From Vulcanimicrobiota bacterium (lineage in GTDB: Bacteria > Vulcanimicrobiota > Vulcanimicrobiia > Eremiobacterales > Eremiobacteraceae), in the NCBI GenBank assembly GCA_019232725.1, contig JAFANK010000349.1, positions 1 to 6,677 of the forward strand: a DNA stretch of 6,677 nt, written 5' to 3'. Below, piece by piece: positions 1 through 6,179 of the stretch (its first letter is position 1; each line of letters begins with the position of its first letter). The position numbers and the translations under genes were made by a program. Below the pieces are notes generated by a model. It was not told where the DNA came from. It saw nothing but the letters and a program-made list of their open reading frames with translations, and did no database searches.

Positions 1-40
1 TCGAACGGATTTGCATGTTACGATGCCCTGTTCTTCGTCG

Positions 41-2872
41 TCAGTTCCGGAACGTGAGCGACAACGTCAGGTAGGATGGCTGGAAGCCAAACTCTTCGTT
101 ACTCGAGATGCCCGCCAGGTTTTGACCAAGCCCGGTGTACGGGGCGCTCGGCGCGAACGGATTGGTCCGTTGCGGCACCCCAGAGCCGATGTAACCGAAG
201 TTCTGCGTCGCCTGATTGAAGATATTGGTGCCGCCCAGCGTGACGAGCATCTTCCCATTCTCGAACGGATGGGTGATGAAGAAATTACTCAAGATGTACG
301 CCGGCCGATCGTACGTGTTGTTCGCGTCGACGTAGTAGTTGTCAAGACGGATCTCAAACGGCCCTGGCTGGTAATCCAGCGAGATCGTCGCCTGATGCAG
401 CGGGATCTTGTTGAGCTGCCCGCCGTTCACGAGCGTGAAGTTCGACTTCAGGATCTGATCGGGCAGGCTGAACTGCTGCGTTGACGATACCGAATAGGCG
501 TAATCGATGTAGAAGTTGGAGGTGACGCGACCACGTCCGTTCAGGTCGATGCCTCGCGAGAGCGCGGTGGCCAAGTTGTAAGTCGTCGCCACGCCCAGGA
601 ACGGGTAGGTCGCAGTAACAGACGATCCCGGCGGCAAGCACCCTTGCGTGATCAGCCGTGCCAAATACGTCTCGAGCGTGCCATTCGCAAAGGTGACGTT
701 ACCGACGCCATAATCGAGCAGGGGTTGTGTGGCCGAGAACAGCTGATCGGCGACATCGGTCACGTACGCATTGAGCTGGATGTTGCTGTCGCCCGTGAAG
801 CGGTGGCCGTAACCAAGCTCGTAGTCGTTGGCCGCCTCCGACGTGAGGTTAGGGTTACCGCCCGATGCGGGCAGGGTGTTCAGCGTGCAGTTGACGCTCG
901 TCAGCGACGAGCCGGGGTTGGGTTGGAAGAGCGGCGCGGTCGACTTGAGTTCGGGCGCCGGTGGGCCGTCGGAGCGGCCGTAGGTTACACGCACGACGTC
1001 GCTTGCGTCGGGACGGTACTGTAGGCTGGCGCGGGGATCAAACGTCGTCTTCTCCGTGACATTCGAACGCTTCAGCCACAGGTTGAGGAATGCGGACAGC
1101 TGTTGGTTCGCCTCGTAGTTATCGCGGATGAATTCGCTCGCTTCGCGGTAGAGCGCTGTGTTGTATTTCGGTTGGAAGGCAAGCGTCGATTCACCGGTGA
1201 CGGGGTCCGGCGTGCCAACCGCGACAAGCTGATTAGCAGATTGCAACTGGTTCAGAAGGGCATAACCGAACGCGAAGTCGTTTTTCGTCGACGTGATGTC
1301 GTCGCTGATCAGATAGCCGTGCGTGAAGTAGTAGTCCGCATAGACCGGTGTTCCCAGACGCTGTCCATTTGCATCGAGGCCGCCCGCCAGCGAACTGTCC
1401 TTTTGGAAGAAGTAGTTGTTCACATACGTGTCGAGCGTGATGTTGTTCTTGCCGATGGTCGAGGTCACGTTGCCGTCATAGTCCTGCATGATGGTGCCGC
1501 GCTGGCGTCCTGCGCCGCCACCATCAGGTCCAGACGATAATGCGGCCCACTGTTGCGCGGTATAGCAGCCGACGGCGCCCGTGCCCGGGTTAAGCTTCAC
1601 GAGGTATCCGGGAGCTCCCGTTCCGGTGCTGCACGTCGAGGGCCCGTTTTCGATCTGGCCGAGACGGGTCGCATATGGGAGGAAGTCGTTGTCGCCGTTG
1701 CCGGTGGAGTCAGACCATTGTGACGTCGAGTACCCCGACACAGAAAGCGTCGTGCCTTGCGTGATCGCGTACCGCAGCTTGGCGAGTTCTGTTCCGTTCT
1801 TTGTGGCTTGGCTGACGGCATACGTTTCCGCGCCCTGGTTGCACGCGCTGACGTCATTCCCCGACGAATTGCCGCACACAAACGGCGGATTCACAGCACC
1901 GGGCGCGAGGTTCGAGGGCCGAGCGCTTTGGAAGAGCTGCACGTTATTGAACTGGCCGGTTTGCCCGGAGTAGCCCGCCTCCGCCACATACCCGAATCTG
2001 CCGCTCGACCCGGTCACGTCGACCGCGGATGAGAGCAGTCCATAGCCGCCGATCTGCTGCAAGTAAGCGGCATGGGTAGTCGCACTCGGGTTCAGCAAAT
2101 GCATGTTCACCGCGCCAGCGATCGTATCGCTGCCGTATATTCCTTGAGACCCCGATCCGTAGGTGACGTCCACGCCGTTGAGCGAGGCGATCGGCGAGTT
2201 GGCATAGTTGAACGCGTCAGGCGAGAGCACGCCGAATGGACCGACGGGGCGGCCATCCAGCAGCGTTGCGGTTTCCGTTGATCCAAATCCGCGGAGGTTG
2301 ATGGTCGTGTCATCACCGGGCGACGAGCTGGTCACGACGTTGACCGCCGGCAAGTAGTTGAGCTGGTTGACGAAACGCTGTTGGCCCTGCTGGACGAGGT
2401 TCACTGTTGGAACGTTTTGGGTGATCGCCGTCGCCGACGACAGCGAGCTCGCCGACACCGTGACCCTGCCGAGTGAGCGTGCCGTGGCAACGTTCGATGA
2501 CGCCGCGACCAGCGCAGAGCTCAGATTGACCGTGGAACCGGCGGTGACCAGCACATGCTGGTTGGCCGATGTCGTGTAGCCATTGGCACGCACGACGACG
2601 TCGTACACTCCTGCAGCGACGCCACCGATCGAGAAATTGCCGAATGAGTCAGTTTTACCGGAGGCGACCTCGACGCCACTTCTTAGCAGCGTGACCGTTG
2701 CGTTTTGGATCGGCAACGCGTTTTGCTGGTCGACGACTCGGCCCTGAACCGTGGCCGAACTATCGGCCGCCGACGGCTGTGTCAAAGCTGAAAAGCTCGC
2801 AAAAAAAAGCAAGGCCGCGAGGGCAAGCGTCAGCCAACTCCCGTCCAGCCGCCGGGTGCGCGCAAACCGCAT
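41..2872 (-). CDS. TonB-dependent outer-membrane receptor with N-terminal carboxypeptidase-regulatory-like domain (receptor A)
   Basis: Complete 943-residue TonB-dependent receptor, expected to import a ligand across the outer membrane using TonB/ExbB/ExbD energy. Residues 1-36 form a signal peptide (basic MRFARTRR start, hydrophobic stretch 14-29, likely cut near PSAA). Residues about 41-120 form a carboxypeptidase-regulatory-like beta-sandwich (QGRVVDQQNALPI, GNFSIGGVAAGVYDVVV). GRVTVSA at 135-141 resembles a TonB box. The plug spans about 143-262 (INLRGFG 191-197, LLDGRPVGPFG 204-214, YGSDTIAGAVN 246-256). The rest is a 22-strand-type barrel by family analogy, and 943 residues is a usual length. 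Cysteines at 333, 344, 414, 436, 662 and 745 fall in probable outer loops. The start ATG follows an in-frame TAA nine bases upstream, so no earlier start exists; no good Shine-Dalgarno is seen, only GAGGTGGGG too far upstream. It lies 199 bp downstream of paralogue B in the same direction. The substrate is unknown. The family call is firm. Confidence 0.95.
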   Translation of the reverse strand: MRFARTRRLDGSWLTLALAALLFFASFSALTQPSAADSSATVQGRVVDQQNALPIQNATVTLLRSGVEVASGKTDSFGNFSIGGVAAGVYDVVVRANGYTTSANQHVLVTAGSTVNLSSALVAASSNVATARSLGRVTVSASSLSSATAITQNVPTVNLVQQGQQRFVNQLNYLPAVNVVTSSSPGDDTTINLRGFGSTETATLLDGRPVGPFGVLSPDAFNYANSPIASLNGVDVTYGSGSQGIYGSDTIAGAVNMHLLNPSATTHAAYLQQIGGYGLLSSAVDVTGSSGRFGYVAEAGYSGQTGQFNNVQLFQSARPSNLAPGAVNPPFVCGNSSGNDVSACNQGAETYAVSQATKNGTELAKLRYAITQGTTLSVSGYSTSQWSDSTGNGDNDFLPYATRLGQIENGPSTCSTGTGAPGYLVKLNPGTGAVGCYTAQQWAALSSGPDGGGAGRQRGTIMQDYDGNVTSTIGKNNITLDTYVNNYFFQKDSSLAGGLDANGQRLGTPVYADYYFTHGYLISDDITSTKNDFAFGYALLNQLQSANQLVAVGTPDPVTGESTLAFQPKYNTALYREASEFIRDNYEANQQLSAFLNLWLKRSNVTEKTTFDPRASLQYRPDASDVVRVTYGRSDGPPAPELKSTAPLFQPNPGSSLTSVNCTLNTLPASGGNPNLTSEAANDYELGYGHRFTGDSNIQLNAYVTDVADQLFSATQPLLDYGVGNVTFANGTLETYLARLITQGCLPPGSSVTATYPFLGVATTYNLATALSRGIDLNGRGRVTSNFYIDYAYSVSSTQQFSLPDQILKSNFTLVNGGQLNKIPLHQATISLDYQPGPFEIRLDNYYVDANNTYDRPAYILSNFFITHPFENGKMLVTLGGTNIFNQATQNFGYIGSGVPQRTNPFAPSAPYTGLGQNLAGISSNEEFGFQPSYLTLSLTFRN
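2708..2731. repeat. 24-bp identity block shared with 5802-5825
   Basis: Identical 24-base stretch in the two receptor genes, encoding DQQNALPI in the carboxypeptidase-regulatory-like domain. The bases flanking it differ on both sides. It marks the shared ancestry of the tandem pair and is a potential recombination point. Confidence 0.8.
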
Positions 2873-2960
2873 GATTCTTTAGTTACCCCACCTCTGGCAA
2901 AAGGAATAAAAGTAGACACAACAGTGGGTGAGGTAGCTCATAACGCTTCGGCCTCATCCA

Positions 2961-2976
2961 GGCTATTTTAGTAGCC
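2961..2976 (-). other. Small hairpin in the putative receptor A leader
   Basis: GGCTA (2961-2965) and TAGCC (2972-2976) form a perfect 5-bp stem with a 6-base loop. It begins 7 bases downstream of the TATACT hexamer, so it would lie at the very 5' end of a receptor A transcript. No U-tract follows, so it is not a convincing terminator. A 5' stability stem or a chance pairing are both possible. Confidence 0.35.
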
Positions 2977-3005
2977 ACCCGTCAGTATAGAAATCTTCGC
3001 TTAAG
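2971..3005 (-). promoter_or_regulatory. Candidate promoter/leader block upstream of receptor A
   Basis: On the minus strand: CTTAA (3001-3005), 11 bases, TATACT (2984-2989), 7 bases, GGCTAC (2971-2976). This matches the block upstream of receptor B. No convincing -35 hexamer sits 16-18 bases from TATACT. If this is the promoter, receptor A has its own transcript with a leader of about 105 bases, rather than depending only on read-through from receptor B. Function is inferred. Confidence 0.45.
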
Positions 3006-3043
3006 GCGACATAAAGGCGCGTTTAAGCATCCTTAATGACATC

Positions 3044-3059
3044 AGGCATGCGGCTGCCT
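3044..3059 (-). other. Weak hairpin just downstream of the receptor B stop codon
   Basis: AGGCA (3044-3048) and TGCCT (3055-3059) form a 5-bp stem with a 6-base loop, 12 bases beyond the receptor B TAG. On the minus strand it is followed by mixed sequence without a T-run. It could slow polymerase or protect the transcript end, but it does not meet the pattern of an intrinsic terminator. Confidence 0.3.
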
Positions 3060-3071
3060 CACTGCTAACGG

Positions 3072-5945
3072 CTACATCTTCGCGGTCAGCGTGAACACAA
3101 GTTGCGCCGGCTGTAGTCCGTACCGCTCGTTCGAGGAAATGCCAGCGAGATTTTGCCCAATACCCGTGAACGGAGCGCTCGGCGCAAAGGAGTTCACCGC
3201 AACCGGCTGGCCTTCGCCGATGAGGCCATAATATTGCACCGCTTGATTGAAGATATTCGTGCCACCGAGTGAGAGCAGCAAGCGGTTGTTCTCCATCGGA
3301 TGCGTGATGAAGAAGTTGGATGTGATGTAGCCCGGCCTATCGATCGGATTGTTCGCATCGACCCAGTAGTTGTCCAGGCGGAACTCAAAGCCGGCTTGCT
3401 GCAAATCGACCGAGATATTGGCTTGGTGCAGCGGAATGCCGGCTTGCTGCGTACCGTTGATGAGCGTCACGTTGTTCGAGAGGATCGAGTTGGGGATGTT
3501 GAACTGCTGCGACGATTCGACCGACCATCCGTAGTCCAAATACAGGTTGGGCGTCAAATGCTGGCGGCCGTTGAGTTCGATGCCACGCGCAAGCTCGTTC
3601 GCCGCGTTATACGTCGTCGAAACGCCGAGGAACGGGTAGACGCTCGTGATGGTGGAGCCCGCCGGCAAGCAACCTTGGGCGATGAGCCGCGAGAGGTAGA
3701 GGTCTAAGGTGCCCGCACCAAAGGTCACGTTGCTCAGGCCGTAGTCAAGCAGCGGTTGGGTCGCGCCGAACAATTCGTTGGCGACGCTCGTGACATACGC
3801 ATTGACCTGGACGTCGCTGTCGGCGCCAAAACGATGGCCATAGCCGAACTCGTAGTCGTTCGCCGATTCCGATATGAGGTTAGGGTTACCACCACTTGCC
3901 ACGCCATGGCATCCCGGAATGCACGTCACGCTGGTCAACGACGTGCCCGGGTTTGGAGCAAATACGGGGGCGGTCGATTTCAGCAGCGGCGCGGGGATGC
4001 CGTCAGAGCGGCCGTAGGTGAGGCGAAGCACGTCACTAGAGTCCGGCCGATACTGGACGGACGCACGTGGATCAAACGTGTTTTTGTTGGTGACGTTCGA
4101 GCCTTTGAACCAGGCATTGATGACACCGTACCAGCGATCGCCGAACTGATGGCTGTCGCGGATGAAGTAGTTACCCACCTTATACAGCGCGGTGTTGTAT
4201 GCGGGTTGAAACGCGAGGATGTTCTGGCCATTCGGGAGCGTCCCGACACCGTTGAGCGTGTTGCCATACTGCAGCTGATTGAGCAGTGCCCAGCCGAGCG
4301 TGAAGTCGTTGTTCTGCGTGACCAAGTCATCCGAGATGAGGTAGCCATGCGTGTAGTAGTAGTCAGCAAAGACGGGCGTGCCAAGGCGGCCGCCGCTCGC
4401 GTCAAGGCCTTGCGATATCGAGCTGTCCTTCCAGTACCAGTAATTGTTGACGTATGAGTCGACCGTGATGTTATTGATGCCGAGCTTCGTCGTGAAACGC
4501 GCGTCATAGTCTTGCATGTTCGTCGAGCGTTGGCGCCCGGCACCGCCGCCGACTGGCCCCCACGATGCTTGCGCGAACTGTTGCGCCGTCAAACATGCGA
4601 GCCCTGGCCCTGGAGCTGTTGCAGGTTCGCCGCCATTTTTCCAGGCCGACGGACTTGTCACGACCGTGTACCCGTTCGCAGTCGATCCTCCGCCGATGAC
4701 GCAATTCGGCGACGTCAACTGGACTTGGCCTAGCCGCGTTCCATATGGAAGAAAGTCGTTATCTCCGTTGCCAGTGGAGTTTGCCCATGAAACGCCGTTG
4801 TAGGCGGATACACTCAATGATGTCGAACCGCTGAAAGAGTATCGCAACTTCGCTAGTTCCGTTCCCACTTTGTGTTGCTGGCCGACGTAATAGGTTTCAG
4901 CTCCCTGGTTGCAGTCGCTGATATCAATGCCGGCGATCGTATTGCCGGTCGCAGGATCGGTGTAACCGTTTGAACACAGGTACGGCGGGTTGACAGAGCC
5001 CACGGTCACGTTCGCAGGGCGACCGGATTGGAAGATGTTGCCGACGAGAGATCCGGTCTCACCAGCTATGCCGGCTTCTGCTACATACCCTAATTTGTCG
5101 TAGGTGCCCGAGAAGCTCACCGCGGTCGACGCTAGCCCAAAGCCGCCGACCTGCTGTTGAAACCCATATGTCGCCTTTGCCGTGGGGTTGAGCAAATGCA
5201 TGTTGACGCCGCCTGCGATCGTGTCGCTTCCATATAGCCCTTGAGCGCCCGAACCGTACGCGACATCTACACCGTCAAGCGCACTCACTGGTGAGTCTGC
5301 GAAGTTATAGTTGTCCGGTGCGCCCACGCCAAAAGGTCCGACGGGCCGGTCATCGAGCAGCACACTTGTTTCGCTCGCGCCGAATCCTCGGATATCGACC
5401 GTCACATCGTCGCCGGGCGACGAGCTCGTGCTGACGTTGAGCGCCGGCAAGTGCTCGAGTTGGTCGGTAAACCGTATCTGGCCCGTCTGCACCACGTTCT
5501 GCACGCTGACGTTCTGGGTGATCGCCGTTGCAGACGAGAGCGCTTGGCCCGTGACCGTCACCCGGCCCAGCGTATGAACGTTCGACGTGTTCATCGCGGC
5601 GATGAGGGCCGCATTGACCGTGACCACCGCACCGTTGGCAATCGTGACGTTGAGTGTTTGCGATCGCGCGTAGCCCTTGGCAACCACGTCGACCTCATAC
5701 ACGCCCGGAACGACACCGGAAAGAGAGAAAGTGCCGAAATCGTCGGCGGTCGCAGTTTTCACGACCTTGCCGTTCTGCACCAATTGAATGCGAGCGCCTT
5801 TGATCGGCAACGCGTTTTGCTGGTCCACGACCGTGCCGACAACGGTTGCTTCGCCGCTGCCGGTGGTCGCAGCGTTGACAGGGGTGTACAATCCCGCAAC
5901 GAGCATAAGCCCTGCGATAAGGAGTAGTGCCCGCGAGAATCTCAT
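3072..5945 (-). CDS. TonB-dependent outer-membrane receptor with N-terminal carboxypeptidase-regulatory-like domain (receptor B)
   Basis: Second complete TonB-dependent receptor, 957 residues from the ATG at 5945. That start is chosen because GAGGAG lies 8 bases upstream and the protein then opens with a clean signal peptide (MRFSRALLLIAGLMLVAG..., cut after VNA at residue 25). The frame also has an ATG at 6017, but that would put 24 non-signal-like residues in front. Residues about 33-112 are the carboxypeptidase-regulatory-like domain, GRVTVTG at 127-133 is TonB-box-like, and the plug is about 135-252 (VDIRGFG, LLDDRPVGPFG, YGSDTIAGGVN). The barrel follows to the end. By eye about two thirds of plug residues match receptor A. 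The barrels also align throughout, with differences concentrated in loops near 405-465, 548-580 and 670-685. Cysteines are at 324, 345, 415, 451, 675, 679 and 759. It is divergent from the propeller gene at 6180. Role: TonB-powered uptake of an unidentified ligand. Confidence 0.95.
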   Translation of the reverse strand: MRFSRALLLIAGLMLVAGLYTPVNAATTGSGEATVVGTVVDQQNALPIKGARIQLVQNGKVVKTATADDFGTFSLSGVVPGVYEVDVVAKGYARSQTLNVTIANGAVVTVNAALIAAMNTSNVHTLGRVTVTGQALSSATAITQNVSVQNVVQTGQIRFTDQLEHLPALNVSTSSSPGDDVTVDIRGFGASETSVLLDDRPVGPFGVGAPDNYNFADSPVSALDGVDVAYGSGAQGLYGSDTIAGGVNMHLLNPTAKATYGFQQQVGGFGLASTAVSFSGTYDKLGYVAEAGIAGETGSLVGNIFQSGRPANVTVGSVNPPYLCSNGYTDPATGNTIAGIDISDCNQGAETYYVGQQHKVGTELAKLRYSFSGSTSLSVSAYNGVSWANSTGNGDNDFLPYGTRLGQVQLTSPNCVIGGGSTANGYTVVTSPSAWKNGGEPATAPGPGLACLTAQQFAQASWGPVGGGAGRQRSTNMQDYDARFTTKLGINNITVDSYVNNYWYWKDSSISQGLDASGGRLGTPVFADYYYTHGYLISDDLVTQNNDFTLGWALLNQLQYGNTLNGVGTLPNGQNILAFQPAYNTALYKVGNYFIRDSHQFGDRWYGVINAWFKGSNVTNKNTFDPRASVQYRPDSSDVLRLTYGRSDGIPAPLLKSTAPVFAPNPGTSLTSVTCIPGCHGVASGGNPNLISESANDYEFGYGHRFGADSDVQVNAYVTSVANELFGATQPLLDYGLSNVTFGAGTLDLYLSRLIAQGCLPAGSTITSVYPFLGVSTTYNAANELARGIELNGRQHLTPNLYLDYGWSVESSQQFNIPNSILSNNVTLINGTQQAGIPLHQANISVDLQQAGFEFRLDNYWVDANNPIDRPGYITSNFFITHPMENNRLLLSLGGTNIFNQAVQYYGLIGEGQPVAVNSFAPSAPFTGIGQNLAGISSNERYGLQPAQLVFTLTAKM
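5802..5825. repeat. 24-bp identity block shared with 2708-2731
   Basis: Receptor B copy of the 24-base block described for receptor A, in the same orientation about 3.1 kb away and in the same domain position (DQQNALPI, receptor B residues 41-48). Confidence 0.8.
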
Positions 5946-5953
5946 TATGGCGG

Positions 5954-5959
5954 CTCCTC
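5954..5959 (-). promoter_or_regulatory. Ribosome binding site of receptor B
   Basis: The minus strand reads GAGGAG here, 8 bases before the ATG at 5945. This is a strong Shine-Dalgarno at ideal spacing. It fixes the start of receptor B at 5945 rather than at the upstream in-frame ATG at 6017. Confidence 0.85.
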
Positions 5960-6020
5960 GTAAACGATAGCAGCAAAGGCGCGTCGCCGTGCTGAAAATG
6001 AAAAACGGACTTGGCATTCA

Positions 6021-6036
6021 GGCAGCTGGGCAGCTG
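6021..6036. repeat. 8-bp perfect tandem repeat, GGCAGCTG x2
   Basis: GGCAGCTG occurs twice back to back between the putative receptor B promoter and its ribosome binding site. Because CAGCTG is self-complementary, the leader RNA could fold CAGCU/AGCUG with a 4-base loop. It may be a paired protein-binding site or a chance repeat. Confidence 0.6.
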
Positions 6037-6067
6037 TAGCCACACCGCACTCGCCGCGACCATCCTC

Positions 6068-6101
6068 GTAGCCAATGCGAGTATAGGTTTGGGGCATTAA
6101 G
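6068..6101 (-). promoter_or_regulatory. Candidate promoter/leader block upstream of receptor B
   Basis: On the minus strand, in transcription order: CTTAA (6097-6101), 11 bases, TATACT (6080-6085), 6 bases, GGCTAC (6068-6073). TATACT is a good -10-like hexamer. The same three elements at almost the same spacing precede receptor A. A TTGACC (6106-6111) lies 20 bases upstream of TATACT, longer than the usual 16-18 for sigma-70, so the -35 assignment is open. If TATACT is the -10, the leader before the ATG would be about 130 bases. This is seen in sequence; promoter function is inferred. Confidence 0.45.
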
Positions 6102-6109
6102 AAGGGGTC

Positions 6110-6120
6110 AACCTAAGGTT
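6110..6120. promoter_or_regulatory. Perfect palindrome in the divergent intergenic region, possible operator
   Basis: AACCT-A-AGGTT is a perfect 5-1-5 inverted repeat located between the divergent starts of receptor B and the propeller gene. It overlaps the TTGACC that could serve as a distal -35 for receptor B. It is flanked by TTAAG (6097-6101) and CTTAA (6128-6132), whose centres lie 16 and 15 bases from its own centre. The position suits a shared regulator; the regulator is unknown. Confidence 0.4.
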
Positions 6121-6179
6121 AATACTCCTTAAGATTGTGCGGACCAGGGCGTTGCAGCTTTCGCGTAGCAATTTTCAGC

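Noticed and set aside
2944..2961. Hammerhead-ribozyme-like string on the minus strand (GGATGAGGCCGAAGCG)
   Set aside because: It only superficially resembles the CUGAUGA...GAAA core. An extra G interrupts the first motif, GAAA is absent and no flanking stems close the core.
3044..3059. Rho-independent terminator after receptor B
   Set aside because: The hairpin is only 5 bp and no T-run follows on the minus strand.
3756..4457. Plus-strand open frame of 233 codons inside receptor B
   Set aside because: It lies antisense to a strongly supported receptor. Its translation is rich in Arg, Val and Asp with no domain-like pattern, as expected of an opposite-strand shadow in GC-rich coding DNA.
3980..4543. 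Minus-strand 187-codon frame within receptor B
   Set aside because: It is an out-of-frame shadow of the receptor on the same strand, rich in Ser, Thr and Arg with no plausible fold.
5946..6017. Upstream ATG at 6017 extending receptor B by 24 residues
   Set aside because: The added residues do not look like a signal peptide, no ribosome binding site precedes that ATG, and the ATG at 5945 has GAGGAG at ideal spacing followed by a clean signal peptide.
6080..6111. Standard sigma-70 promoter TTGACC...TATACT for receptor B
   Set aside because: Both hexamers look good, but the spacer is 20 bases, outside the usual 16-18, and no TTGACC-like hexamer occurs at the matching place before receptor A.
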